The notes: generated from the sequence alone by a model not told the origin. A stretch of 64,000 nt of DNA from Pseudonocardia alaniniphila (GCF_022524485.1 NZ_JAKXMK010000010.1:1-64000); one strand, 5' to 3'; positions 1 to 8,743 are shown, counted from the stretch's first letter. Program-made: numbers and translations.

Positions 1-196
1 AGTGCTCGCCGAGCAGACCGACGAATGGGCCGAGCAGCGGCGCTACATGGGCGTGGAGGTCCTGGCCAAGGCCCGCCGGACACCGCAGCCAGCAACGGGT
101 CAGGAGGTGGTGACACCGACCGCGATCAGCGCATAGCGTTCCCAGCGAAGGTCACGAAGTGGTCGTCTCCCATCCACCACTTCCGTGGACGCAACC
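1..196 (+). mobile_element. Right end of an IS256-family insertion sequence (truncated by window edge)
   Basis: The frame opening at base 2 encodes 44 residues with the EQTDEWAEQRRYMG signature typical of the C-terminus of IS256-family transposases. About 40-60 nt after its stop lies CACCACTTCCGTGGACGCAACC (about 175-196), which resembles the outer terminal inverted repeat of this family and probably marks the element's right end. The left end and most of the transposase lie outside the window. Family recognition is from memory of the protein signature; the exact boundary is inferred. Confidence 0.6.
2..136 (+). CDS. IS256-family transposase, C-terminal part
   Basis: Partial gene entering from the left edge; only the last 44 codons and the TAG stop are visible. 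The residues LAEQTDEWAEQRRYM match the conserved tail of DDE transposases of the IS256 (mutator) type, which cut and paste the element. The catalytic DDE residues would lie upstream, so activity cannot be judged. It sits immediately before the parS-rich region. Confidence 0.65.
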   Translation: MLAEQTDEWAEQRRYMGVEVLAKARRTPQPATGQEVVTPTAISA

Positions 197-244
197 GGCC
201 GCCACTCGTTCGCCGCGAACCACGCCCCGGCAGCGGCAGGGGCC

Positions 245-387
245 GCGGAGCGAGGCGGCGGACCTGAGGTAGGCGCAGGTCGACGTTTCACGTGAAACAC
301 CGCGCCGCAACCCCCCGGGTCAGGACTGGACAACGTGGGGCGGGCAAGCGGCTCATCCTGCGCTGCTGGCCGCGACGCCGATCACCC
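245..387. repeat. Direct repeat carrying parS, copy 1
   Basis: This segment and 1594-1735 align over their whole length with scattered mismatches and one-base gaps. Both contain a parS core at the same internal position, followed by the shared stretch GGACTGGACAACGTGGGGCG. It indicates duplication of a parS-bearing unit rather than independent sites. Confidence 0.85.
285..298. promoter_or_regulatory. parS: parS site 1
   Basis: Exact palindrome GTTTCACGTGAAAC, the actinobacterial ParB-binding parS core. It lies in the first copy of the 143-bp direct repeat. Confidence 0.9.
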
Positions 388-1170
388 GGGAGCACGTGGC
401 GGCTCCGCTGCGGCGGTTTGCCCGTCCCGGAACGACGGTGGCGCGATCAGCAGCCGGCCGGAGTCGGGTGCGCATCGTGGGGCCGGGAGGGTGGCGTGTC
501 TGGAGCGGGTGACTGTCTCGTGGTGCTCCACGCTCGCGTGTCGAACCGACGCTGAAGGGTGGCCGGCGCACCCAGTGAGGGTTGGCCAGCGCAAGTTCGG
601 CACCGTCGCCGCGGAGCGCCGGCGAGAGAAGTCGGTTCCGCCGCACAGGGCACCCGGTCCGCCTTCCCAACGAGTGATGCGGCAGTCCGCGCGGACCTCC
701 TCGACGACCCTGCGCTCGGCCTGCGCGAGCGGCCTTGCGCGTGACACACATTGCCGGAGCCGGCCGGGTGGACCGGCGGCTCATTTCAGGTGTTCGCCCC
801 TGCTTGCGGGAAGCGGCGTGGGATCGTCCGGCTCGGGCTGACCGCGGACGGCCCGCCCTCGGAAGCTGAACGTCCGTAACCGCCCCGCGCCTCACGCACA
901 ATCCTCCGCGGGCGGATCTCGGGGGGTGTGCCGGCTGACGCGGGGGACTCCTGCTCCCGGCCGGCTCGATGATTCACGCGCGGGATCGGCGTCTGGGGTG
1001 TGCGGATGCTGAGCCGTGCCGCGGCGTATCGAGCCGTGGCCCGCGGCCGGTCCGCTCGGACGACGGGTCAGGCAAGGCGCGAGCTGGGGTGCCCGAATAG
1101 CGAGCCGCGGCTGTCGGACAGTGCCGAGCGGGCTGGCGAGCTCCGCCCCAGCGCTGGCGCTCCGACGCCT

Positions 1171-1184
1171 GTTTCACGTGAAAC
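1171..1184. promoter_or_regulatory. parS: parS site 2
   Basis: Exact GTTTCACGTGAAAC palindrome, a ParB-binding core. Confidence 0.9.
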
Positions 1185-1548
1185 CGCGCCGCGCTTGAAG
1201 CCACAGCACCACGCGGCAGTTCTCCAGACTCGACCCCGGGCGCGGATACGACCGCGATCAGGTCGACTCTCAGATGCGGGAGGTGCGCCACCGGCTGGCC
1301 GCCGCGGAAGCGGTCCGCCAGGGCGCAGAGCAGCACGCCCGGGCCACCGAGAAGGAGAAGCGGGCCCGCGCCGCGGCTCAGGCGGACGCGCCCATGTCGC
1401 AGGACAGCCAGCGCCCGCGGTCCCGCCGCGGGCGGCCGACCTCCGTAACGATCGGTCGACTCGGGGGCTCCTGTCCTCTGTGGCAGACGGACTGGACGGT
1501 GCCGCGTACGGCGACGTGCACCCACGCCGACACCGGCGCTCCATGCCT

Positions 1549-1562
1549 GTTTCACGTGAAAC
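1549..1562. promoter_or_regulatory. parS: parS site 3
   Basis: Exact GTTTCACGTGAAAC core extended to the full 16-bp palindrome TGTTTCACGTGAAACA, the best match to the general bacterial parS consensus. Confidence 0.92.
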
Positions 1563-1593
1563 AGATCCGGCCATCGAGTCGGCCGATCTGGGC

Positions 1594-1735
1594 GCGGAGC
1601 GAGGCGTCAGACCTGGGGTAGGCGCAGGATCGAGGTTTCACGTGAAACACCGCGCCGCAACCCCCGGGCTAGGACTGGACAACGTGGGGCGGATAGACGG
1701 CTCATCCTGATGCTGGCCGCGACGCCGTTCACCCC
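1594..1735. repeat. Direct repeat carrying parS, copy 2
   Basis: Second copy of the segment at 245-387, with parS site 4 at the matching position. Roughly nine bases in ten agree by eye. Confidence 0.85.
1635..1648. promoter_or_regulatory. parS: parS site 4
   Basis: Exact GTTTCACGTGAAAC core, 86 bp after site 3. It lies in the second copy of the direct repeat that also carries site 1. Confidence 0.9.
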
Positions 1736-1849
1736 ATTCCGTAGCCTGGCGGCCCGCGCCGCGCCGCGCCGCGCCGCGACCGCGGGCGCCGGCCCCGGGC
1801 GTACGTGTAGGACTCCGGGCTGATGCCGTGGCTTGTCGAGGGCGGCGCC

Positions 1850-1863
1850 GTTTCACGTGAAAC
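1850..1863. promoter_or_regulatory. parS: parS site 5
   Basis: Exact GTTTCACGTGAAAC core, 215 bp after site 4. Confidence 0.9.
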
Positions 1864-2065
1864 AAGGCGCGTCGGAGTGCCTGCGCCGGTGGAGCCACTG
1901 CCATGCGCGAAGCCGTCCACTCCGTGTGCCGGCGGACGAGAGCCGCCGAGTCGGCATGGTTGCTCTGCGGACGGGCCAACGTCTGGGACACCGGGCGCTC
2001 CAGCACCGGGTCGAGCGTGTGTACGACTGCCGACCGGTGCCGTCGCTTTTCGACGCGGCGGCGCT

Positions 2066-2079
2066 GTTTCACGTGAAAC
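2066..2079. promoter_or_regulatory. parS: parS site 6
   Basis: Exact core within the 16-bp palindrome TGTTTCACGTGAAACA, 216 bp after site 5. Flanking sequence is recognisably related to that after site 5. Confidence 0.92.
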
Positions 2080-2309
2080 AGGCGTTCTGAGTGCTCGCGC
2101 CAGAGCGGACCCCATCGACGGACCGCACCGTCCAGACCGTCTGCCCGTCAACGACGGGAGCCGCCGAGCTGACCGCTGTCGGGGCCGGCCGACCGTGCTG
2201 GGACCTCGGGCGCCGGCGCTGGGTTGAGCGGGCATGGTTGCCAACTGGTGGCGTGGGGCCGCGCCGAGTCGAACGGCCGTGGCAGCGCGGCGCTATCGGG
2301 CGCGGCGTG

Positions 2310-2323
2310 GTTTCACGTGAAAC
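2310..2323. promoter_or_regulatory. parS: parS site 7
   Basis: Exact GTTTCACGTGAAAC core, 244 bp after site 6. Confidence 0.9.
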
Positions 2324-2672
2324 ACGCCGTTGGAACGCTTCGAGCCGTGGTCGGCGCGCGTCGCCCGCGTCGCCGAGTCCTCTGCCGCCGGGATGAGCGA
2401 AGCCGTCGAGCCGACCGACTCATGCGAGGGCTAGCCGACCGCGCCGGGACCACGGGCCGCCGCCGCGAGGAACGACGGGGTAGAGCCGCTCAACTTCGCG
2501 GGCGGGCTGGCCCGCGGCTGCCGAAAGGTGACCGTCGTCCGCTCGTCGGCTCAATCGTCCCTGCGACACGGTCCTCCCCTACGACATGTCCGTGTGACAC
2601 GGTCGGCATCGCCGTTTTGGCGGAAGCCAGAAGCGCGACGCCAACACGAACGCTCGGCGGTTACGGCACGGT

Positions 2673-2686
2673 GTTTCACGTGAAAC
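2673..2686. promoter_or_regulatory. parS: parS site 8
   Basis: Exact GTTTCACGTGAAAC core; last perfect site of the cluster. Confidence 0.9.
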
Positions 2687-3272
2687 CCCGATCCAGCGCC
2701 TGCCCGCTCAGCCGATCACTTCGACCCGCTGAGTGGAGAGGGATCTCTTCGGCGAGGCGCCACCCCGCCTCGCGCTAGCCGAAATGGACGCGCGATGCTC
2801 CTGCCGCCGTGCGCCTGCGCCTCGCCGAACGGCGGACGCGCGACGGGGGGCCTAGTCGCGGCCCCTTCGTCCGCGCGGCTCGGGACCGGCCAGGTCCTGC
2901 CGCTCAGCCGGTGGACTCCGTCGAGCGATCGGGCGAGTCGAATCGCGGGACTCGTCGAGTCGTGCAGGGAGGATGTGACCAGCGGACCGGGACCGCCGTC
3001 GTCGGGAGGGACCGCTGGATCGCATCCTTCACCGGCGAACAGCGTCGCGGAACTAATCGACCCTCCAGCCGGAGCGGTGGTGCGCTGGTGGACTCTTCCG
3101 CCGGCTTCGAGGCCCGCCCCGACCGAGGCGCCCCGTGTTGCGGGACTGGTCGGCTCCGGCGGCGGGGCTGAGTGAGTCGCGCGCCGGGGCTGGTCGACTG
3201 CGGCCGGTGCCAGGCGGCCGGTGGTGTCGCAGGACTGACTTCGGCGGCGAGATCCGGATAACCGTGCGGCGG

Positions 3273-3800
3273 GATCGACCGACGTGCGTGGCGGGGCGAA
3301 GCTTTACGGAGCAGCTGGTCGAGCTGTGAGGCGGGGCTGATTGAGCCGGGCAGCGGAACGAACGAGCTCTGGACCGGAATCGACCGACGTGCGTGGCAGG
3401 GCCGAGCTTTGCGGAGCAGCTGATTGCGCTTCGGGGTGCCGATCGAGCCGCGCGGAGGAGCCGACCGACATGCCTGTCGGAGCGGAGCTATGCGGGGGAG
3501 CCGGTCGAGCTGTCGGGCGGGGCCGGTCGAGCTGTGCGGAGGGGATCGACCGACATGCGTGGCGGGGCCGAGCTTCGCGGCGGAGCTGATCGCGATGTGG
3601 GGCGCCGATCGAGCCGCGCCGCGGGGTCGACCGTCCTGTCTGGCGGGCGGAGCTTGGGAGGAGCTGATCGCGCTGTGGGGCGGGGTCGACCGACCTGTCT
3701 GGCGGAGCGGAGCTTTGTGGGGAGCTGGTCGAGCTGCCTGGCGGAGCGGAGCTTTGTGGAGGAGCTGATCGCGCTGTGGGGCGGGGTCGATCGAGCCGTG
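3273..3800. repeat. Degenerate tandem repeats, about seven copies, G-rich on the + strand
   Basis: About seven imperfect units of 40-90 bp, each built around a TGGCGGAGCGGAGCTT-like core followed by GGAGCTGATCGCGCTG and GGTCGACCGAC-like ends (near 3281, 3387, 3467, 3553, 3633, 3695, 3735). Unit lengths are not multiples of three, so the pattern shows in all frames and is not protein-coding. The + strand is strikingly richer in G than C. A looser GGATCGGGCGAGC motif continues to about 4150. Function unknown. Confidence 0.75.
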
Positions 3801-4476
3801 CGGAGGAGCGATCGAGCTGTGGCGAAGCCGGGCAGCTGTCCAGCCGGGCCGAGTGAGCAGCGGCGCCGACGAGATCGAGCGAGCTGCGGAGCGGAACCGA
3901 GCGGAGCCGTGGGGCTGGATCGGGCGAGCGTTGCGGAGGGGCCGACCGAGCGGCCGGGCAGGATCGGGCGAGCCGTACGGAGAGGACAAGTGGGCAGCGG
4001 GGCAGGATCGGGCGAGCTGTGGGCGAGCCGAACATGAGTGGGCGGGGCCGGGCGAGCTGCGCGGCGGCCGGGCAAGCAGCGAGTGGCGCCAGGCGAGCTG
4101 CGCGACGAGGCGGGCAGGCAGCGGGTGGGGCCGGATGAGCTGTGGGTCCGGGCTAACCGTGCGGAGATCCGGGTCGCGGGACCGGCTGATCCGCGCTCCA
4201 GTACCGGCTTCCTCACGACGCGGAGCCCGGTCCAAGACCCGCAACCGCTGACCGGCGACGGGTGCCGTCGCGAGCGTCCAAGGGCCGCCTGGAGGAGCTC
4301 GTCTCTGTCACCGGCACGGCCGCCACTACCCCATGCCCGAGGCGACCGGCCTCTACTGATTCGAACCCGTTGTCCTCGGGGTCGGCAACGAGCCGGACGA
4401 CGAGGTCCTCGCTCGGGCTCCGGGTATTGCCGGACGGCGGGGCCGCACGGGGTCTCCGTTGCGGGCCCGGCACGTC

Positions 4477-4490
4477 GTTTCACGTGATCG
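4477..4490. promoter_or_regulatory. parS: Degenerate parS site 9
   Basis: GTTTCACGTGATCG keeps the left arm and centre of parS but has lost the last three symmetric bases. It lies about 1.8 kb from the main cluster, 190 bp before the end of the aminotransferase gene. Weak or vestigial ParB binding is inferred. Confidence 0.5.
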
Positions 4491-4678
4491 GCTCACTCAT
4501 GCCGCGGGCCCGAGTGATCCGTGCACTGCTGGATCGGTCGGTGGCGAGTCGCGCCGCTCGACCGGCGATTCGCATAAAACGGATCGACTCGCGCCGCGAG
4601 ACCGTCGAGTTGGGAATGGCACGGGTCCGCGCGCCTTGCCAGGGCGCATCGGCGACCCGCTGATGTGGCGGGCTCGGT

Positions 4679-6025
4679 TCAGGGAGTGTGGGGGCCAGGC
4701 GTCTGGGGGCCGTTGCGAGCCGGCGCCGGGCCGAGCGCCGGGCGGGTGGGCGTGCCGAACGTGCGCATGACGTCGAGCTCCGCCTCGAGCACTCCCGCGA
4801 GGCGCCGCACGCCCTCCGTGATGCGCTCCGGCGTCGGGTAGCAGTACGACAGCCGCAGCTGCCGGCTGCCGAACCCGTCGGCGTAGAAGCCGGTGCCGGA
4901 CGCGTAGGCGACGCGTGCGGTGACCGCCCGCGGCAGCATCGCCTTCGTGTCGACGCCCTCGGGCACCGTCAGCCAGACGTAGAAGCCGCCGTCAGGCACG
5001 TTCCACGTACAACCCTCGGGGAGGTAGGTCTCGAGCGCGTCCAGCAGGGCGTCCCGGCGGTCGCGGTAGGCCTCGGCGAACGTCTTGATCTGGCTGTGCC
5101 AGTCGTGGCCGGCGAGGTAACGCGACACGAGCATCTGAGTGAAGCTCGGCGGGCAGAGGGTGGCCGACTCCGCGGCCAGCACGAGCCGGTCGCGCACCGC
5201 GGGTGGCACCAGCGCCCATCCGACGCGCAGCCCGGAGGCGAACGTCTTGGAGAACGACCCGAGGTAGACCACCGACGAGTCGAGGGAGCGCAGGGCCGGG
5301 TAGGTGCGGCCGCTGAAGCCGAGGAGGCCGTATGGGTTGTCCTCCACGACGCCGACGCCGTGGGTTGCGCAGATCTCCAGCACCTCGGCCCGGCGCTCGA
5401 CGGCGAGCGTGACGCCGGCGGGGTTGTGGAAGTTCGGGATCGTGTACAGGAACTTGGGAGTGATGCCCTGCGCCGCGAGCGTGCGGAGGGCATCGCGCAG
5501 CAGGTCGGGCACCAGGCCGTGCTCGTCCATCGCAATGTGCACCACGCGGGCCTGGTAGGCCGCGAAGCTGCCCAACGCGCCGACGTAGGACGGACCTTCG
5601 GCGAGTACGACGTCGCCGGGGTCGCAGAAGATGCGTGTGACGAGGTCGAGCGCCATCTGCGACCCGACGGTGACGACCACGTCGTCCGGGTCGGCGCGGA
5701 TGCCTTCGAGCGCCATCACATCGCAGATCTGCTCGCGCAGGGCGGGCACTCCCTGCGCCGAGCCGTACTGCAGCGCCACCTCGCCCTCGCGCTGTACGAG
5801 GTCGGACACCTCTGCCGCGAGCGCGCCGAGTGGCAGCGCGGCGAGGTTCGGCATGCCGCCCGCGAGGGAGACGACCTCCGGCCTGCTGGCGACGGCGAAC
5901 AGGGCGCGAATCTCCGAGGCCGTCATGCCCGCTGTGCGGGCTGCGAACCGCTCAGTTGGTGCTGCCGCTGCTGCCGTGTGGATGCCGAAGGGTCGTGGAG
6001 ACGGGGGCGTGTCCGACTGCGGCAC
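4679..6025 (-). CDS. PLP-dependent class I/II aminotransferase
   Basis: 448 aa, fold-type I aminotransferase of the 2-aminoadipate/MocR-like branch. Visible signatures are TIPNFHNPAG (196-205), VVEDNPYGLL with the PLP-ring aspartate D229, and GSFSKTFASGLRVGW with the Schiff-base lysine K260. No N-terminal GntR domain is present, so it is an enzyme rather than a MocR regulator. The substrate cannot be told from sequence. The GTG start is supported by GGGAGG seven bases upstream. In actinobacteria a gene of this type commonly sits beside parB, which fits the adjacent parS cluster. The C-terminal 25 residues are a Pro-rich, probably disordered tail. Confidence 0.88.
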   Translation of the reverse strand: MPQSDTPPSPRPFGIHTAAAAAPTERFAARTAGMTASEIRALFAVASRPEVVSLAGGMPNLAALPLGALAAEVSDLVQREGEVALQYGSAQGVPALREQICDVMALEGIRADPDDVVVTVGSQMALDLVTRIFCDPGDVVLAEGPSYVGALGSFAAYQARVVHIAMDEHGLVPDLLRDALRTLAAQGITPKFLYTIPNFHNPAGVTLAVERRAEVLEICATHGVGVVEDNPYGLLGFSGRTYPALRSLDSSVVYLGSFSKTFASGLRVGWALVPPAVRDRLVLAAESATLCPPSFTQMLVSRYLAGHDWHSQIKTFAEAYRDRRDALLDALETYLPEGCTWNVPDGGFYVWLTVPEGVDTKAMLPRAVTARVAYASGTGFYADGFGSRQLRLSYCYPTPERITEGVRRLAGVLEAELDVMRTFGTPTRPALGPAPARNGPQTPGPHTP

Positions 6026-6245
6026 GGTGGATCCTCCCGGAGAATTCCTCGGCAGTGGGGATGTCGTTCAACCAAGCAGGCTGGCCGAGTGTAACCGGGA
6101 AGGGGGAACATTCTTCAGTTCGTCGTGGGTGAGACACCGGTCGCAGTACTTGGGGTGTCCTTCCATGCTGGATCGATCTATCGTCGAGAAGTCGGCGCGA
6201 GGGGCGGCGGCATTCCGATGATGATCTTGGCGCCGGAGGTTGCTC

Positions 6246-6902
6246 TTGTCCTGGCATGTGGCGCCCCTCACCCTGGACAATCTCGATGATTTGCCCAAGC
6301 GGTGCCGAAGGTGCGTGTTCTGGGAGCTGTCGGAGCACCTGGGTAAGCAGGCGGCCGACTTCGGCTCCACCGAGCTCGAGAAGGAAGCCTGGGTCTCCGA
6401 GGTGCTCCTCGAGTGGGGCTCGTGCGGACGCATCCTGCACATGGACGGCGTGCCCGCCGGCTACGTGATCTACGCACCGCCCTCAGCGGTGCCGCGCGCC
6501 GCGGAGATGCCCACCGGCCCCGTCAGCGCCGACGCCGTGTTGCTCACCACCATGCAGGTGATGCCGGAGTTCGCCGGGGAGGGTCTGGGCCGGATGCTCG
6601 CTCAGGCCGTCGTGCGTGATCTCACTCGTCGTGGTGTCAAAGCCATCGAGGTGTTCGGTGAGCAGCGCCCGGGCAACGAGCCCGCCTGTCTCATCCCCGC
6701 CGACTTCCTCCGCCGCGTCGGCTTCAAGACCATCCGGCCGCATCCGCGCTACCCGCGGTTGCGCATGGAGCTGCGTTCGGCGATGACGTGGAAAGAGGAC
6801 GTGGAGGCCGCGCTGGAGCAGCTGCTCGGCACGATCACGATCCCGATGCAGGCCAGCAGCGTGACCCAGGAGTCCTACCGTCAGGTACCCAGCCGCTCGT
6901 GA
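6246..6902 (+). CDS. GNAT-family N-acetyltransferase
   Basis: About 218 aa. Motif A of GNAT enzymes is clear: TTMQVMPEFAGEGLGRML, with the acetyl-CoA pyrophosphate-binding G-x-G pattern, followed by the C-terminal fold with FLRRVGFKTIRPHPRYPRLRMEL. The N-terminus holds RCRRCVFWEL, a Cys-x-x-Cys seen in this origin-linked family. I chose the TTG at 6246 because GGAGG lies six bases upstream; an in-frame TTG at 6240 would abut the ribosome-binding site. It is divergent from the aminotransferase across a 220-bp gap and converges on the amidase. The substrate is unknown. Confidence 0.82.
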   Translation: MSWHVAPLTLDNLDDLPKRCRRCVFWELSEHLGKQAADFGSTELEKEAWVSEVLLEWGSCGRILHMDGVPAGYVIYAPPSAVPRAAEMPTGPVSADAVLLTTMQVMPEFAGEGLGRMLAQAVVRDLTRRGVKAIEVFGEQRPGNEPACLIPADFLRRVGFKTIRPHPRYPRLRMELRSAMTWKEDVEAALEQLLGTITIPMQASSVTQESYRQVPSRS

Positions 6903-6916
6903 TCGCCGCTCTCAGC

Positions 6917-6940
6917 GGCGTACAGGGCGCGCTGTACGCC
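6917..6940 (+). terminator. Hairpin after the GNAT gene
   Basis: GGCGTACAG and CTGTACGCC form a perfect 9-bp stem with a 6-nt loop 15 nt after the stop codon. There is no U-tract. It may serve both convergent genes. Confidence 0.45.
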
Positions 6941-7043
6941 ACGCTGGCGGCCTGTGACGACCACCCTGGGGCGATGGGGCCGATGGTGGGTGGTACACGC
7001 CCCAGATTGGCGTACGTCGTGATTTTCCGTTCCGGAGCCCGGA

Positions 7044-8201
7044 TCAGATGGCCTGTGCGCCGCGTTCCAGCTCGCGAGCCAGCACATCCGAGAAGGTGAA
7101 CGTGCCGGTGGGCTGATCGTCCTGGCCCAGCAGGTAGAGCCGCTTCACGGCGACGAGGATGCCTTCGGCGACGACGTCACGGAACGCAGGATCCAGCAGC
7201 CGCCTGCGGTCACCGATGTGGGAGAGGTAGCCGATCTCCACACGCACGGTGGGCATGCGCGTGAGTCGCAGAAGTTCCCACGTGCGGCCCTGCGTGCGGC
7301 AGTCGTGCATCGCGGTACGGGTGAGCAGCTCCCGCTGGATGAACCCGGCAAGAGCCTCACCGACGGTGGACGTGGCTCCTGAACCGTTGCCGAAATGGAA
7401 CGTGGCAAGCCCCTGGGCGTGCATGCTCCGGTTGGCGTCGGTGTGCAGCGAGAGCACGAGGTCGGCGCCCGCGTTGTTGGCGAAGGCTGCACGCTCGGTC
7501 TCAGCGGGGCAGGTGTCCTCCTGCCGGGACAGCATCGCGTCCATCCCCGTGGCCGACATCCTGCCGACCAACCGGCGCGCGAGGTCCCACATGAGGTCGG
7601 CCTCCGCGACACCGGCGGCGACGATGCCGCGGTTGGGTCCGCCGTGTCCCGGGTCGACGACGATTCGCTTGCCCCGCAACCGGGGCCCAGCCTGACGCAG
7701 CAGCTCCTGTTCGCGCAGGAGGTGTGGACGGCCGCCTGTGACCTTCCGTCCGAGCTGGCGCAGGGACCGCAGCGTGGCGGGCCCGCAGAGCCCGTCGGGC
7801 AGGAGGCCGTACTCGCGCTGGAACTTGCGCAGCGCGGCCTCCGTCTGCTCGTTGAACACCCCGCCAGGGCGACCGGGGTCGTAACCGAGCTCGAGGAGCC
7901 GCTCCTGCAGGGCGACGACGTCGTCGCCGCTCATCGGCGCAGAGATCATCAGGGCGAGCATGCGGTCGCCGAGGCTCCATCCGGCCTCACGCAGCGCTCG
8001 GTAGGTGGCCGGCCCGACGATGCCGTCGGTGATCAGACCCCGCTGTTGCTGGAATGCCCGCACGGCCTGCTCGAGGGCGGCGTCGAACCGGTCTTCCTGG
8101 GCTGGACCGCCCGTACTGTCACCGAGCAGGCCGAACCGTCGCAGCGTGGACCGGATCTCGACAACGTTGGGACCGCTGTCACCTCGGCGCAGCAGCTGCA
8201 T
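7044..8201 (-). CDS. cwlM: N-acetylmuramoyl-L-alanine amidase-fold protein, CwlM-like
   Basis: 385 aa with two N-terminal peptidoglycan-binding domains (about 10-70 and 90-150) and a C-terminal Amidase_3 domain (about 178-355). The Amidase_3 zinc ligands and catalytic glutamate are present: H186 in VVDPGHGG, E200, H253 in LSLHTDAN and E322 in VRVEIGYLSH. No signal peptide is visible, as in mycobacterial CwlM, which acts in the cytoplasm as a phosphorylation-dependent activator of MurA rather than as a wall hydrolase. Gene order next to trxA-trxB matches the Rv3915 locus. Whether this protein hydrolyses peptidoglycan or only regulates its synthesis cannot be read from the sequence. Confidence 0.82.
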   Translation of the reverse strand: MQLLRRGDSGPNVVEIRSTLRRFGLLGDSTGGPAQEDRFDAALEQAVRAFQQQRGLITDGIVGPATYRALREAGWSLGDRMLALMISAPMSGDDVVALQERLLELGYDPGRPGGVFNEQTEAALRKFQREYGLLPDGLCGPATLRSLRQLGRKVTGGRPHLLREQELLRQAGPRLRGKRIVVDPGHGGPNRGIVAAGVAEADLMWDLARRLVGRMSATGMDAMLSRQEDTCPAETERAAFANNAGADLVLSLHTDANRSMHAQGLATFHFGNGSGATSTVGEALAGFIQRELLTRTAMHDCRTQGRTWELLRLTRMPTVRVEIGYLSHIGDRRRLLDPAFRDVVAEGILVAVKRLYLLGQDDQPTGTFTFSDVLARELERGAQAI

Positions 8202-8323
8202 GCACCCCTCGCTCGTTCGTCAGGCACCGACGTTTCGGTGCTGGGCCGTCGCTCATTGTGCCCTGCCGGTTCCCCGATGGGGGACGGCGGGCCGTGTCCA
8301 CCGAATTTTGTGTCGTGATAGAC

Positions 8324-8360
8324 AAGTACCCCGCTTCCGGCTTCGGGAAGCGGGGTACTT
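8324..8360 (-). terminator. Rho-independent terminator after trxA
   Basis: AAGTACCCCGCTTCC and GGAAGCGGGGTACTT form a perfect 15-bp stem with a 7-nt loop just downstream of the trxA stop. On the minus strand it is followed by TTGTCTA. It separates the trxB-trxA transcript from cwlM. Confidence 0.88.
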
Positions 8361-8376
8361 ATGGGTGGTTCTGGAC

Positions 8377-8703
8377 TCAGCCCAGGTAGTCGGCCAGGTC
8401 GGAGAGCAGGGCGGCCTTCGGCTTGGCGCCGACGATCTGCTTGACCGGCTTGCCGTCCTGGAAGACGATCATCGTGGGAATGGACATGACCTGGTAGTCG
8501 CGGGCAGTCGCCGGGTTGGCGTCGATGTCCAGCTTGGCCACGGTCAGCTTGTCCTTGTTCTCACCAGCGATCTCGTCGAGCACCGGGGCGACCATCTTGC
8601 ACGGGCCGCACCAGGTGGCCCAGAAGTCGACAACGACCGTTTTGTCGCTCTTGAGGACGTCGGCGTCGAAAGAGTCGTCGGTGACGTTCACCGTGTTGGC
8701 CAT
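8377..8703 (-). CDS. trxA: Thioredoxin
   Basis: 108 aa, the full length of a classical thioredoxin, with the redox-active motif WCGPC in FWATWCGPCKM and the cis-proline loop SIPTMIVF. It reduces cytoplasmic protein disulfides and is recharged by the thioredoxin reductase encoded 40 bp upstream on the same strand. GGAGAT precedes the ATG at normal spacing. The gene ends just before a strong terminator, so trxB-trxA is a compact two-gene unit. The locus corresponds to trxC (Rv3914) beside trxB2 in Mycobacterium. Confidence 0.97.
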   Translation of the reverse strand: MANTVNVTDDSFDADVLKSDKTVVVDFWATWCGPCKMVAPVLDEIAGENKDKLTVAKLDIDANPATARDYQVMSIPTMIVFQDGKPVKQIVGAKPKAALLSDLADYLG

Positions 8704-8743
8704 TCTGATCTCCGTTCTCGGGAAAGAAACTCGTGAATTCGAT

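Larger units (their letters stand above)
197..4676. other. Gene-poor centromere-like region (parS cluster and repeats)
   Basis: No convincing gene was found in this 4.5 kb. Long open frames exist on both strands, but they are low-complexity (Arg/Gly/Pro or Ser/Pro/Arg rich), overlap one another in several frames and follow the DNA repeats. The stretch holds eight exact copies of GTTTCACGTGAAAC and one degenerate copy, a duplicated parS-bearing segment of about 143 bp, approximately 215-bp decayed tandem units, and a G-skewed tandem-repeat block. In actinobacteria parS sites cluster near oriC and parAB and are bound by ParB. The aminotransferase that follows is usually the neighbour of parB, so parAB is probably just outside the window. 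Confidence 0.7.

Noticed and set aside
1823..2227. Open frame with repeated VSRET peptide
   Set aside because: VSRET is simply the translation of the parS palindrome GTTTCACGTGAAAC; it is not evidence of a protein repeat.
3273..3800. Possible CRISPR array
   Set aside because: Units are degenerate, vary in length, lack unique spacers and have no cas genes nearby.
2904..4244. Long open frames on both strands in the repeat block (up to 446 codons)
   Set aside because: Products are low-complexity, follow the DNA repeats, appear in several frames at once and match no family.
4351..4375. tRNA-like T-loop (GGTTCGAATC on the minus strand)
   Set aside because: The stem arms do not pair and no acceptor or anticodon arm can be folded around it; it is not a tRNA or a clear integration scar.
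4688..6094. Open frame antisense to the aminotransferase
   Set aside because: It mirrors the true gene's codon pattern and has no family features.
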